NCBI RefSeq assembly: GCF_900110145.1
Contig: NZ_FOCP01000005.1
Coordinates: 62,001 to 126,000 of the forward strand
Source: Nitrosomonas marina
Lineage (GTDB): Bacteria; Pseudomonadota; Gammaproteobacteria; Burkholderiales; Nitrosomonadaceae
Length of the DNA: 64,000 bases
Reading direction: 5' to 3'
In this document: positions 18,637 to 28,300 of the stretch, one piece after another
Position numbering within the stretch: position 1 is the stretch's first letter
Layout of the letters: every line of letters begins with the position of its first letter
Notes under the pieces: model-generated
The model's input: the letters and a program-made list of their open reading frames with translations, nothing else
Told to the model about the DNA's origin: nothing
Database searches by the model: none
Position numbers and translations under genes: made by a program

Positions 18637-19967
18637 TGTCGCTTAATAAGCGTATCCTATTCAGTGCGACTGGTGTTTTGCTGGTTTTTATTGTGGGCAT
18701 AGCACTGGCACTGGATCGCGCGTTTTATGACAGTGCCCGCCTGGGAGTTCAGGACAGAATGTTAGCCAGACTGCTCATGCTAATGGGAGATGCCGAAGTA
18801 GATGATGACGGCAAACTGGAAATGCCTACCAATCTGCTAGACACCGAATTCAGCCGCCCCAATGCGAACACCTATGGATTTATTGTGAATCATACCGAAA
18901 AAGTTGTGTGGCAATCGACTTCGGCATTGAACAAAAAACTACCCGAACTTCGACTCCTGGAAAAAGGCAGCAAAGATTTCAGTCAAATTGTCATCAGTGG
19001 TGAATCTTTTTTCCTTTATCGTTTTGGAGTTGCCTGGACAACCGAGACCGGCAGCTATCCGTTAACTTTTAATGTAATTACTGACACAGCACTTTTTGAT
19101 GCACAAATCGAGCGTTACCGGGAAGATCTCTGGGGATGGCTGAGTGTCATGGCTGTGCTACTCCTGGTTACACAAATGCTGGTACTGCGCTGGGGCTTGC
19201 AACCCATGCGCCAGGTGTCGATAGAGCTGTCGGCTATTGAATCGGGTAAACAGGAGAATGTCGTAGGTAACTATCCGAGTGAATTAAAATTGCTAACTGA
19301 TAGTATAAATTCGTTAATCAATCATGAGCGCAAGCAGCAAAAACGTTATCGTAATGCACTTGCTGATCTGGCGCACAGTCTCAAAACACCTTTAGCCATC
19401 CTGCATAATGCAGCAACAGTCCAGCAAAACAAGCCTGAGGAAAAAACCGTTCGAGAACAAATCGAGCGTATGGACAATATTATCCAATATCAATTGCGAC
19501 GGGCAGCAACTGCAGGAAGTTCGCCGGGGATGCGCCCAGTTTATCTGCTCCCGGTTGCAGATCGTATTATAAAAACCGTCTGCAAGGCGCACCACGATAA
19601 GAATCCTGAAATTACTATCGCCATTGATAATACAATCAACTTACGCATTGACGAAGGTGACTTGATGGAATTGCTTGGCAATCTCATTGACAACGCTTTT
19701 AAGTGGTGCGACCGACAGATTGTTTTGTCAGCCGAACGCCACCAGAAACAAATCGTCATTCAGGTAAAGGACGATGGTCCAGGAATTCCACAACATGAAA
19801 TCACCAGGATTCTTGAACGCGGCGTGCGTGCGGATCAATCTATTCCGGGACATGGCATCGGACTTGCGATTGTTAAAGATATCATTCAGGTCTACGGTGG
19901 CGATTTGTCAATTGAGCAAAACCCACCCAGAGGTGCTTGCATCACAATTTACCTGGATGTCAAATAA
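18633..19967 (+). CDS. Sensor histidine kinase (PhoQ/QseC-like)
   Basis: A 444-residue membrane kinase. There is one N-terminal helix (ILFSATGVLLVFIVGIALAL), a periplasmic sensing domain of about 130 residues rich in acidic residues (GDAEVDDDGKLEM), and a second helix near residue 170. A HAMP-like linker follows, then the phospho-acceptor motif LADLAHSLKTPLA. The ATP-binding domain has the N box (ELLGNLIDNAFKW), the G1 box (VKDDGPGIP) and the G2 box (GHGIGLAIVKDI). The acidic periplasmic patch resembles PhoQ-type divalent-cation or cationic-peptide sensing, but this is only a resemblance. Confidence 0.93.
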   Translation: MMSLNKRILFSATGVLLVFIVGIALALDRAFYDSARLGVQDRMLARLLMLMGDAEVDDDGKLEMPTNLLDTEFSRPNANTYGFIVNHTEKVVWQSTSALNKKLPELRLLEKGSKDFSQIVISGESFFLYRFGVAWTTETGSYPLTFNVITDTALFDAQIERYREDLWGWLSVMAVLLLVTQMLVLRWGLQPMRQVSIELSAIESGKQENVVGNYPSELKLLTDSINSLINHERKQQKRYRNALADLAHSLKTPLAILHNAATVQQNKPEEKTVREQIERMDNIIQYQLRRAATAGSSPGMRPVYLLPVADRIIKTVCKAHHDKNPEITIAIDNTINLRIDEGDLMELLGNLIDNAFKWCDRQIVLSAERHQKQIVIQVKDDGPGIPQHEITRILERGVRADQSIPGHGIGLAIVKDIIQVYGGDLSIEQNPPRGACITIYLDVK

Positions 19968-20036
19968 GTTTATATTGCACATTTTTTATTCAAAGTGTAG
20001 CTTGTATCAGCGCACCTGCTTTTCGACACGTAGATT

Positions 20037-23000
20037 TTGAATACCGCTTCGATTTTTTCACCGCTCCAACGCAGAACTCGCAAATGCCATATACTGGACT
20101 TGCCATACGCCATGTGTCTGCTGTTTATTTTCTTCCTGTACAGCACGATGTCTGCTGCCAGCAATGGTAGTTCTTACACAGACATTGAAACGACACTAAA
20201 AAAGAAACAGGATCATTTCAGTCATACACTGAAAGATGTTGAAGCGCGAATTACAACTTTAAAAAAAATAGACTCGTTAAATTCTCAACAGCAGTCTGAG
20301 CTATCTTCATTAAGTCAGGCTCATGATTTTTTACATAAAAGCATCGAGTCGTCAAATCGTGCATTAAATTATGTCAACGCTGTCAAGAATACCCCTCAAC
20401 AACTAAGAACCCTGGAACGAGCCCTGGATGCACCACTGCAAAAAGAGGAATTAAATACTGATAATATAGACCTGAAGCAGCCGCTGGAAAAACTTGAATT
20501 ACAGTTCGAATCTGTTAGAAAAATTCTGGCGGATGCCCGGAAAAAGCGAACAGAAATCGAGCAGGAAATTATCCGGCGTGCTGAACGACAACCCAAAATC
20601 GAAGAAGAAATCAAATTAGCACGCAGCCGGATTGAAGCGTTGAAACAAAAAACAGCAGCCGTTTCCGATCCTGCAGCAGAACATCTCAGCGACACTCAGA
20701 AAACTGTGCAAGGTTTGGAAATCGATTTTCTGCAGCAGCTGATACAAGAGCTTGAACTCGAAGATCGCAGTTACAATCAGCAGCGGGAATTGTTGCGCGC
20801 ACAACGGCATGTTGCAGAACGTGATGTGTTGATTGCAGAGCGCAATTTTAATGTATTTGAAGAAATCATGAACCGTCGGCGGGCCGAAGCGGCCGAACAT
20901 GCTAAACAGATAGCTGATACCGCAAGCGAAGCTGCCGATACTGCTCATCCACTGGTGCGCGAAATTCTGGATGAAAACAGACAACTTGCATCAGAACTGG
21001 CGAGCATCACGGCAAATAGTGCATTATTAAGCGAAGAAAAAAAACGTATCGATCTTGCATTAACAGCAACACAACGTAACTATGACCGGATCCGGGAAAA
21101 AATAAACCAGACTGGTCTGACAAATGCTATCGGGTTAAAACTGCGCAATGATCGTAAACAGCTTCCCGATATTGATGCTCATGAAAAAAAAATCGAAACG
21201 TACAGCATGGAAATCAATCAGGTACAGCTGCGGCGGATTGAGCTTGAAGATCGCCTGCTTGAATTGATTGATCTTGATTTTGAAGCTACCCGGCTTATTG
21301 AAAATACCAAAATCGAGCTTTCCGGGCCTGATCGCAACCGACTGCAAAAAGCTGTATATCAAGCACTGGACAGTCAAAAAGATGATTATCTGGATGAACT
21401 GATCAACGCTTATGACGTATATTTCGAAACGAACCTTTATCCGATTCTGGAGCACGAACTCAAATTTATTGATTTAATCAGAGAATATAAAGCGTTTATC
21501 GATACCCGCATTCTCTGGATCCAGAGCGCCCCGATAATACAACTGCAAGATATTCAGCGTTTGGGTGCAGCTGCGACCTGGCTGTTCAGTCCTACATCCT
21601 GGCTGCAAACAGCGTCGCTTGTAATCAATGATGTCGAAAAAAATTTTCTGGTTATACTGCCGTTTCTTCTTTTGGCCATAGCGTTGCTGTTAATGCAACG
21701 TTTATTAAAAACGAAATTATCTGCACTTGGACGCTATGTCACCAAACTCAGTAAAGCCCGGTTTACCGATACGCTTTGGGCCGTTGTTGTAACAGTACTG
21801 ATGGCGCTTGCGTGGCCGTCGCTGATTTTTCTGATCGCCTGGCGCATCCAGCAAATCGAAACTGATTCCACTTTTGCTGTTGCCATTGGCAGCGGCCTTG
21901 CGGCGCTGGCGTATCTGTTATTTTCCGGTCTGCTGTTGAGTCATTTGTGCCGAAAGGAAGGACTTGGTGAGTTACATTTTCGCTGGAAACATGAAAGTAT
22001 GGCGTTAACCAGACAGCAGCTTTCCTGGTTTCTTCCCGCTACTTTACCGCTGGTCTTTGTGTTTGTCGTGACACAGGAACAGCCGACGGAAGCACATCAT
22101 GATTCTCTGGGGCGGCTTGTTTTTTTCATTCTGATGGCGACGACAACTGTACTGGTTTATCGTTTGATGCACCCTGAAAAGGGATTGCTGAAAAATTATC
22201 TGGATAAAAATGCCGAAGGCTGGATCAGCAGACTGGCCGGCGTATGGTTTCCGAGTCTGCTGATTACACCCTTTGTGCTAACCATCATCGCAGCTGCAGG
22301 CTATATGTACACAGCCGGACAATTATCGCTGCTGATTATCAATTCGCTATTGCTGGTTTTTGCGGTGATTATTGCCAAAGCTTTGCTGATACGCTGGTTA
22401 AATATTGAACAGCGTAAGCTGGCGATCGAGCAATGGCGCAAAAAATTTGCTGCGCAGGCTGAACAGTCGCAATCTGATGATGTCTCCAAAGCTACCGACA
22501 CAAGCGATCAAATCAATGTTGAGGAAGATGGCCTGGATGTCAATGCCATCAGCACGCAGACCATGAAGCTGCTTAATACAGCGTACTGGTTCACGATTAT
22601 CATAGGAATTGCACTGATTTGGGCGCAGGTTTTACCGGCTTTCAACATTCTGAACGATGTGGTCCTGTGGAATACAGAAGTCACTCAAACAGAGGGGGGC
22701 AGTGAAACAACGAATCTGGTGCCGATAACTTTGGCCAGCATACTGCTGGCGATTGTTATTTTCATGATGACGTTTTTTATCAGCAACAATATACCCGGAT
22801 TGCTGGAAATTGTCATATTGCAGCGTTTGCCATTTACACCAAGCGGCCGCTATGCAATCTCCTCCATTGTTCGCTACATTATCATTATCGTAGGTTTTGC
22901 CATGACATTCAGTGCGCTCGGCATTGGCTGGTCAAAAGTGCAGTGGCTTGCAGCAGCGGTAACGGTTGGACTTGGCTTTGGATTGCAAGAGATTTTCGCC

Positions 23001-23576
23001 AATTTTGTTTCGGGTCTGATCATTCTGTTTGAGCGTCCGGTACGTGTCGGTGATGTGGTGACACTCGGTAATATCAGCGGCAAAGTTTCGCGCATTCAAA
23101 TGCGCGCGACCACGGTCATTGACTGGGACAGAAAGGAACTGATAATTCCCAACAAGGAATTTGTGACCGGGCAGGTTATCAACTGGTCCTTGTCTGACTC
23201 CATTTTGCGGATTCTCATTCCTGTCGGCATCGTATACGGCTCTGACACAAAGCTCGCCAACGATATTTTGTTATCTATCGCACAAGATCATCCGCATGTA
23301 CTCAAAGACCCTGAGCCCAGTGCACGCTTTGTGGCTTTCGGTGACAGTTCATTGAATTTCGAACTTAGAATCTTTATACCAGAGCCCGATCTGCTGCTGG
23401 AAACGCGGCATGATCTGCTTATGGAAATCGACCAACGTTTCCGTGAGGCGGCAATCGAAATCGCCTTCCCGCACCAGGATATTCATATCAGAAGCCTGCC
23501 TGAAGAAATCACCATCGTCTCACGATCAGATACTGCAGGTGCCCGCCCAACTCAGAAGCCATTGAAACAGGGATGA
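20037..23576 (+). CDS. Large MscK/KefA-type mechanosensitive channel (MscS family)
   Basis: Up to 1179 residues. A signal sequence (hydrophobic MCLLFIFFLYSTMSA) leads to a periplasmic coiled-coil region of about 450 residues rich in Glu, Lys, Gln and Leu, the MscS porin-type domain. About eleven membrane helices follow, the last being the MscS pore helix region GLGFGLQEIFANFVSGLIILFERP. The beta domain (VRVGDVVTLGNISGKVSRI) and the cytosolic cage end the protein. It opens under membrane tension to release solutes in osmotic downshock. The frame starts at a TTG; an in-frame ATG at 20112 is an alternative, and neither has a good ribosome binding site. It is convergent with the asnB-like gene. 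Confidence 0.9.
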   Translation: MNTASIFSPLQRRTRKCHILDLPYAMCLLFIFFLYSTMSAASNGSSYTDIETTLKKKQDHFSHTLKDVEARITTLKKIDSLNSQQQSELSSLSQAHDFLHKSIESSNRALNYVNAVKNTPQQLRTLERALDAPLQKEELNTDNIDLKQPLEKLELQFESVRKILADARKKRTEIEQEIIRRAERQPKIEEEIKLARSRIEALKQKTAAVSDPAAEHLSDTQKTVQGLEIDFLQQLIQELELEDRSYNQQRELLRAQRHVAERDVLIAERNFNVFEEIMNRRRAEAAEHAKQIADTASEAADTAHPLVREILDENRQLASELASITANSALLSEEKKRIDLALTATQRNYDRIREKINQTGLTNAIGLKLRNDRKQLPDIDAHEKKIETYSMEINQVQLRRIELEDRLLELIDLDFEATRLIENTKIELSGPDRNRLQKAVYQALDSQKDDYLDELINAYDVYFETNLYPILEHELKFIDLIREYKAFIDTRILWIQSAPIIQLQDIQRLGAAATWLFSPTSWLQTASLVINDVEKNFLVILPFLLLAIALLLMQRLLKTKLSALGRYVTKLSKARFTDTLWAVVVTVLMALAWPSLIFLIAWRIQQIETDSTFAVAIGSGLAALAYLLFSGLLLSHLCRKEGLGELHFRWKHESMALTRQQLSWFLPATLPLVFVFVVTQEQPTEAHHDSLGRLVFFILMATTTVLVYRLMHPEKGLLKNYLDKNAEGWISRLAGVWFPSLLITPFVLTIIAAAGYMYTAGQLSLLIINSLLLVFAVIIAKALLIRWLNIEQRKLAIEQWRKKFAAQAEQSQSDDVSKATDTSDQINVEEDGLDVNAISTQTMKLLNTAYWFTIIIGIALIWAQVLPAFNILNDVVLWNTEVTQTEGGSETTNLVPITLASILLAIVIFMMTFFISNNIPGLLEIVILQRLPFTPSGRYAISSIVRYIIIIVGFAMTFSALGIGWSKVQWLAAAVTVGLGFGLQEIFANFVSGLIILFERPVRVGDVVTLGNISGKVSRIQMRATTVIDWDRKELIIPNKEFVTGQVINWSLSDSILRILIPVGIVYGSDTKLANDILLSIAQDHPHVLKDPEPSARFVAFGDSSLNFELRIFIPEPDLLLETRHDLLMEIDQRFREAAIEIAFPHQDIHIRSLPEEITIVSRSDTAGARPTQKPLKQG

Positions 23577-23652
23577 TCTGGTTTCTGGTTATTCCGAATA
23601 CATAGACAATGGCTGTATCAACCAGAAAAAGCCGATTTTCCGCGTTATGCTA

Positions 23653-25614
23653 TCAGACCAGGCACTCTTCAGTGGCAGGCCGGCTCATAAAGATATCATT
23701 CATGGCATGCAATGCAATCGCATGATTGAGAATGATGTCTTTTCGCGTTTTCAATGTATGATCCTCGGAATTATCCTGGTTTTTGTATAGATTTTTTATG
23801 GCTTGTTGATTAAAGATACCGGCTTGCATAACTCGCTCTGGCGATAGATATTTATCGATTAGACCCTGAATGGCTTGTGTTTTATTTTGATCTGTATGAG
23901 CAGGCGGTGCCATGAATGCAAATTTCTCGCGATTGTACAGTACCTCGGGCAACAGATGTTTCATTGCTTCGCGCAATACCCATTTTTCTACGCCATTGCG
24001 TATGCGCACATGTGGAGGCAGATCAGCGGCCAGTTCCGTGACATGATGATCGAGAAATGCCGGACGAGATTCCAGCGAGTTGGCCATATCAACGCGATCA
24101 CCGCCCCAGTTCAGGATCTGGCCTTCGAGCATGGTTTTGATCCAGCTGTACTGCGCTTTATCAAGCGGATGCCGCCCATCGAGTTTCGATTTATCCAGAC
24201 TGTAAGCAATAGCACCTATTGGGTCATATTCCCCTAATAGGTCAAGAAATGTGTCTGACAACAATGGTTTGACCTGCTCCAGCACCAGCATCCAGGGCTG
24301 AATCCATGAAGGTGTGAATCCCATGACTTCCTCGAATGCAGGATGTGAGACAGTTTTTTCTGCCAGTACAGAGCCACTGAAAACCCGATTGCTGGCTTGC
24401 AACAGCGCTTCCATTGTTTCAGTCTGATAAGCGGGATCATGAATAAACATGTCGCGTTTGAAGGCGGCATATCCGCCAAAAAATTCATCGGCGCCTTCGC
24501 CGGTGATAACAACTTTAAATTGATTGTCGGTAACATGCTTGCTCATCAGCATTTTGGCAATACCAAGCGTGTTATAAAAAGTACGCTCTGAATACCATAT
24601 CGCTTTTTCAAAATTCTTACCATACAGGTCGGATGCTGAAACACGTAAAATATCCTGATCTGCATTACATTTTTCTGCCATTTCGGTTGCGATAGAGGCT
24701 TCATCATAGCGTTCATCATCAAAACTGATTGTAAATGCCTTAACAGGTGATTGCTGAATGGATGATGCCATGCCCAAAATTGAGCAGCTATCAATGCCAC
24801 CCGAGAGATAGCAGGCAACCGGCACATCAGCCTCCAGACGCAACGCTACGGATTCAATCAGTGTTTCTCGCACCGCCTCTATATGCTGCTGATCGCTGCG
24901 CACAGCATGCTCACCGTTTAACGGAAATTCAGCATCCCAATAACATTTTTCAGTGACTGAAATACGGTCACCAACTTTACCGATGATCAGCATGTGCCCG
25001 GGTTTTAAGGCATGGATATTTTCAAACAGCGAATCGCCTGGTACCATGACCTGCATCATCTGGTGCAATTGCACCTTTTTTGAAATATCGCTGGGAACAT
25101 GCGGGTGGGCAAGGAGTGATTTGATTTCCGAGCCGTAGTAAACGGACTCGCCCGTTATATGATAAAAGAGCGGGCGAATACCAAACCGGTCACGCACCAG
25201 AATCAGTTGCTGGTTTTTTGCATCAAACAAGGCAAAGGCAAATTCACCACGCAAATGATCCACAAATGATAATCCGTATTTGCGATAAAGTTTCAGCGCT
25301 ATTTCACTGTCTGATTTGGTAGAAAAACTGAATCCTTCTGCCGTCAACAATCCACGAATACGTTTGTAATCGTAAAATTCTCCATTAGCGGTAAGTGTCA
25401 ATTGGGCTTGCGAATCATGTATCGGCTGCTCTCCAGAATTCAGATCAATAATCGACAAGCGTGTGTGCGCCATGGCAATGCCATCTTTTGTATCGAAATG
25501 AAACCCGCGCCCATCCGGGCCACGATGCAGCAGCTGTGCGGCCATTTGATGGATATACTTGTCATTATTCTTATCAAATCTGAATGGGCTCCATACACCG
25601 GCTATACCACACAT
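23653..25614 (-). CDS. asnB: AsnB-type glutamine-hydrolysing amidotransferase (asparagine synthetase family)
   Basis: A 653-residue class II glutamine amidotransferase fused to an ATP-dependent amide synthetase. Cys2 (MCGIAGVW) is the nucleophile of the Ntn glutaminase domain, with LLHRGPDG and NGEFYD (78-83) completing it. The synthetase domain has the PP-loop SGGIDS at 271-276 and the TGEGADEFFGGY motif. Canonical activity converts aspartate, glutamine and ATP to asparagine. Length and motifs fit the AsnB/AsnO group used in both primary and specialised metabolism. It is the last gene of the symporter/carbamoyltransferase operon, with an AGAGG Shine-Dalgarno 8 nt before the ATG, so its substrate may be the product of the preceding enzyme rather than aspartate. 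Confidence 0.9.
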   Translation of the reverse strand: MCGIAGVWSPFRFDKNNDKYIHQMAAQLLHRGPDGRGFHFDTKDGIAMAHTRLSIIDLNSGEQPIHDSQAQLTLTANGEFYDYKRIRGLLTAEGFSFSTKSDSEIALKLYRKYGLSFVDHLRGEFAFALFDAKNQQLILVRDRFGIRPLFYHITGESVYYGSEIKSLLAHPHVPSDISKKVQLHQMMQVMVPGDSLFENIHALKPGHMLIIGKVGDRISVTEKCYWDAEFPLNGEHAVRSDQQHIEAVRETLIESVALRLEADVPVACYLSGGIDSCSILGMASSIQQSPVKAFTISFDDERYDEASIATEMAEKCNADQDILRVSASDLYGKNFEKAIWYSERTFYNTLGIAKMLMSKHVTDNQFKVVITGEGADEFFGGYAAFKRDMFIHDPAYQTETMEALLQASNRVFSGSVLAEKTVSHPAFEEVMGFTPSWIQPWMLVLEQVKPLLSDTFLDLLGEYDPIGAIAYSLDKSKLDGRHPLDKAQYSWIKTMLEGQILNWGGDRVDMANSLESRPAFLDHHVTELAADLPPHVRIRNGVEKWVLREAMKHLLPEVLYNREKFAFMAPPAHTDQNKTQAIQGLIDKYLSPERVMQAGIFNQQAIKNLYKNQDNSEDHTLKTRKDIILNHAIALHAMNDIFMSRPATEECLV

Positions 25615-25668
25615 AAGTTATACCTCTGTTTATTTATTATTCAAATGATTTTCTGGCTCTGTAATTTT

Positions 25669-26760
25669 CTATTCGATCAAATGATCGGGAAGCACCTGCT
25701 CAAGACGGCCAAAAATAATCAATAACAGTGCCTGACGAATAAAAACCGCACCATCCGCCTGATTAAAATAAAGATTGTGTCGGGTATGATCCAGACTGAC
25801 ATCAAGCTCATCTTTTCGTGCCAGAGGATGTAAAACCACAGCATCTTTTTTAAGTCTGGAATCTTTATCCAATTTAAACCGGGATCCCAGAGTTCGATAT
25901 CCATCACCCAGAAAGGCGATCGAATTCATATAAATGACATCAAGTTCACCGACTACTTCCTGCAAATCATTTTGGATGTCGATAGGTATCGGACTAGAAT
26001 CACAGAATGACTGTACTTCAACTCCCAAAGGATCAGCCATCTCAGAGACGATGGTAATCTGGCTGATGTTGTGTCTGAACAATAACGCCAGTATCAAAAA
26101 ACTCTTCACGGTTCGCATACTTCCAGGCGTACCGACAATACCGAGGTGCAGCTGTTCTTCAGAAGCTGCGCCGAGCATGAGATCCGGTTTCCATTTCAGC
26201 AGCGCATACCAGTCAGCGAGTGCCTGGGTTGGGTGTTCGTCTGAACCATTTCCACCATTGATGATGGGAATGCGCAAATATTCGCTTAATTCCTGGATTG
26301 CCTTTTGCTGGGTATGACGTATGACTACAATATCGGCATAACTGTTAAACATTTGTCCAATATCCAGCAGCTTTTCACCTTTTGCCTCACCTGTTAAAGC
26401 GGCTTCCGCGACACTTAGCGTTTTTCCACCAAGACGCAACATAGCACTCTCAAAAGAAAGCCGTGTTCGAGTACTGGCCTCGAAAAATGCTGTTGCCATA
26501 ATCTTGTCGTTTAACACTTCATCGGCGCTGATTTTTTTCAGCTGCAGATAAGCAGCAACTTTAGCCAGTTCTCTCAGCATTTCTGTATCGAAAAGATCGG
26601 CGGAAAGAATGGATCTATATGTCAATCCCTTGAGTTTCTGCAAACAAATTTTGGGCTGAAACTTGATTAAGCCTTCTGGTTCAGGGCAAAGCCCGATCAG
26701 ATTTGTTTTCAGTTCGCTTTGAACAATATGCTCTACTTTTGCTGCGGTTTTAATTACCAT
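25669..26760 (-). CDS. Divergent aspartate/ornithine carbamoyltransferase-family enzyme
   Basis: A 363-residue transcarbamoylase homologue. The carbamoyl-phosphate site is intact: STRTR at 96-100, K128 in AKGEK, R148, HPTQ at 176-179 and R216. The amino-acid side differs from PyrB. Where aspartate carbamoyltransferases have an MTRVQKER-type loop supplying Arg and Gln to aspartate, this protein has YMNSIAFLGDGYRTLG (277-292), and HPLPR is HPLAR (311-315). There is also an N-terminal extension of about 45 residues. It probably carbamoylates something other than free aspartate, or binds it differently. The start has an AAAGGG Shine-Dalgarno and lies inside the end of the upstream 39-codon gene. 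It is followed by the AsnB gene 54 bp on. Confidence 0.85.
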   Translation of the reverse strand: MVIKTAAKVEHIVQSELKTNLIGLCPEPEGLIKFQPKICLQKLKGLTYRSILSADLFDTEMLRELAKVAAYLQLKKISADEVLNDKIMATAFFEASTRTRLSFESAMLRLGGKTLSVAEAALTGEAKGEKLLDIGQMFNSYADIVVIRHTQQKAIQELSEYLRIPIINGGNGSDEHPTQALADWYALLKWKPDLMLGAASEEQLHLGIVGTPGSMRTVKSFLILALLFRHNISQITIVSEMADPLGVEVQSFCDSSPIPIDIQNDLQEVVGELDVIYMNSIAFLGDGYRTLGSRFKLDKDSRLKKDAVVLHPLARKDELDVSLDHTRHNLYFNQADGAVFIRQALLLIIFGRLEQVLPDHLIE

Positions 26761-26873
26761 ATATTACCCTTTCTCCATTCTTTCAGTAGCATAATAATCA
26801 GAATGACGCCTGTAACGGCACACCATCCCAGTGCGCCATATACCAGATATGCAAGAAATTCAGTTGAAAACAT
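26754..26873 (-). CDS. 39-residue single-pass membrane microprotein in the symporter operon
   Basis: A short frame that fills the gap between the symporter and the carbamoyltransferase. Its ATG overlaps the symporter stop (TGATG), and its last seven bases overlap the ATG of the carbamoyltransferase, so it is stitched to both neighbours. The peptide begins MFSTEFLAYLVYGALGW, has one hydrophobic helix through VTGVILIIMLL and ends KEWRKGNIW, basic side in. Coupling on both sides plus a perfect membrane-helix layout makes it a likely real gene. It may be an accessory subunit of the symporter, like small subunits of other SSS or P-type transporters; that role is inference. Confidence 0.65.
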   Translation of the reverse strand: MFSTEFLAYLVYGALGWCAVTGVILIIMLLKEWRKGNIW

Positions 26874-28300
26874 CACGCCTGCTGTTCTTTTAACCGATGC
26901 CAGTCATAGCTATCCGGATAGCAATAGGCAAAGAAAATAACACACGCCATGGACGCAACAGCGCTTACCAGCGTAGCGATATACCAGCCAATCTGAAAGT
27001 AGGCCAGTAACCCAAGCGCGCTCCCAAGTAACATGCCGCAAATCGCGCCGCTAGATGTTGCGTGTTTCCAATACAATCCGGTAATAATCGGCCAGATCAT
27101 GCTGCCAACAAGCGGACCAGCAAAAAAAAGAACCGTTGCTAGTGTTCCAATACGTGGTAGACAAACTAACCATGCAACAAGGCCCAGCAAAAGCGTTACT
27201 ATTTGCGCAGCTTTTTTTAATTGCTCGCTACTGGCCTTTGGATAAACTATCTTGCGGTAAATGTCCTCTGTAATCAGATCGGAAGTTGCGGCCAGCAAGC
27301 TATCGATACTGGATGCCAGGGAACAAAAAACAACAATAAATATTGCAACAGCACCAGCCGTGCCCAGCACATTAGCAACAACCAGCGGCCCCACCATATC
27401 TGCGCTGGGTACTGCAACATTCAGCGCACCGGATGCCAAAGCGATAAATCCGGCAGCAACCGGTATGGGCAACCAGATAAATCCGGCTATAAGAAATGCT
27501 TTTTGGCCCACACCTTCTCGAAAAGCAAATGCCCTGCTCCACCAGATATTGTTATGAAACACTTCACCCAATCCGAACAGCAGATTATTAAAGACAACCA
27601 TGATCGCAACCGGAAACATGATATTCAGCAGCATCGGTTTTTCGGCTGCAAGATTGGTGTGAATTGTTTCTATGCTGACATGATTCAGAACTGCAAACCC
27701 AACAATTACAATACCCGCCAGAATGATCAGACTTTGTATAAAATCAGTGCCAATGACGGCATATAGACCGCCCCGCATAGTATAGATGACGCATACCAGC
27801 AGTAGAATGCTCATTCCATACTCATAGGGAATTCCGGACAAGGCATTCAGCAGGATGCCGCCTGCCATTGCCATGCTGACCAGCCAGGCCAGACTGTAAA
27901 ACAGCGTAAACAGCAGAAAAATACCCCATGCTTTCTTGCCGTAGCGCAGACGAATAAAATCACCGGAGGTATAACCATGTGGCATTAGCGCGCGTATCCG
28001 TTTTGCCATCGGGGCAAAAAGAAACAGCCCAAAAGCAGCTGTACTGTATGCAAGCATGCCCCAAATACCCATCTGCAGCGCAAATTGCGGTGCCAGCATG
28101 GTTGTATTCGATGTGATCCAGGTAGCCACTGCTGTTGCAGATGCCAGCGTCAGACCAACATTGCGTCCCGCCAGTGCATGCTGCTCAAACTGCTTGTTCT
28201 TGCGTCCCCAGTAAGTGCCTAATGCTATCCATATTACGCTTATAATAACCAGCAAAAACCAGCCGAGCGAAGGGGACAAAAAAATTGCATCATGATTCAT
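26873..28300 (-). CDS. Sodium:solute symporter family transporter (DUR3-like)
   Basis: A 475-residue integral membrane protein with about 13 predicted helices and the SSS fold. The region from HALAGRNVGLTLASATAVATW through LFLFAPMAKRIRALMPHGYTSGDFIRLRYG resembles the urea/polyamine DUR3 branch rather than proline (PutP) or acetate (ActP) carriers; I can judge this only by eye. Conserved SSS segments MRGGLYAVIGTDFIQSLI and FCSLASSIDSLLAATSDLI are present. The start at MNHDAIF has a GGGGAG Shine-Dalgarno and overlaps the end of the Fn3 gene by 11 bases. The substrate is unknown; urea would fit an ammonia oxidiser, and an amino acid or ureido compound would fit the operon. Confidence 0.87.
   Translation of the reverse strand: MNHDAIFLSPSLGWFLLVIISVIWIALGTYWGRKNKQFEQHALAGRNVGLTLASATAVATWITSNTTMLAPQFALQMGIWGMLAYSTAAFGLFLFAPMAKRIRALMPHGYTSGDFIRLRYGKKAWGIFLLFTLFYSLAWLVSMAMAGGILLNALSGIPYEYGMSILLLVCVIYTMRGGLYAVIGTDFIQSLIILAGIVIVGFAVLNHVSIETIHTNLAAEKPMLLNIMFPVAIMVVFNNLLFGLGEVFHNNIWWSRAFAFREGVGQKAFLIAGFIWLPIPVAAGFIALASGALNVAVPSADMVGPLVVANVLGTAGAVAIFIVVFCSLASSIDSLLAATSDLITEDIYRKIVYPKASSEQLKKAAQIVTLLLGLVAWLVCLPRIGTLATVLFFAGPLVGSMIWPIITGLYWKHATSSGAICGMLLGSALGLLAYFQIGWYIATLVSAVASMACVIFFAYCYPDSYDWHRLKEQQA

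Noticed and set aside
27221..27766. 181-codon open frame antisense to the symporter
   Set aside because: Composition is that of a complement strand (Cys/His/Asn-rich, no domain), and it lies entirely opposite a well-supported gene.
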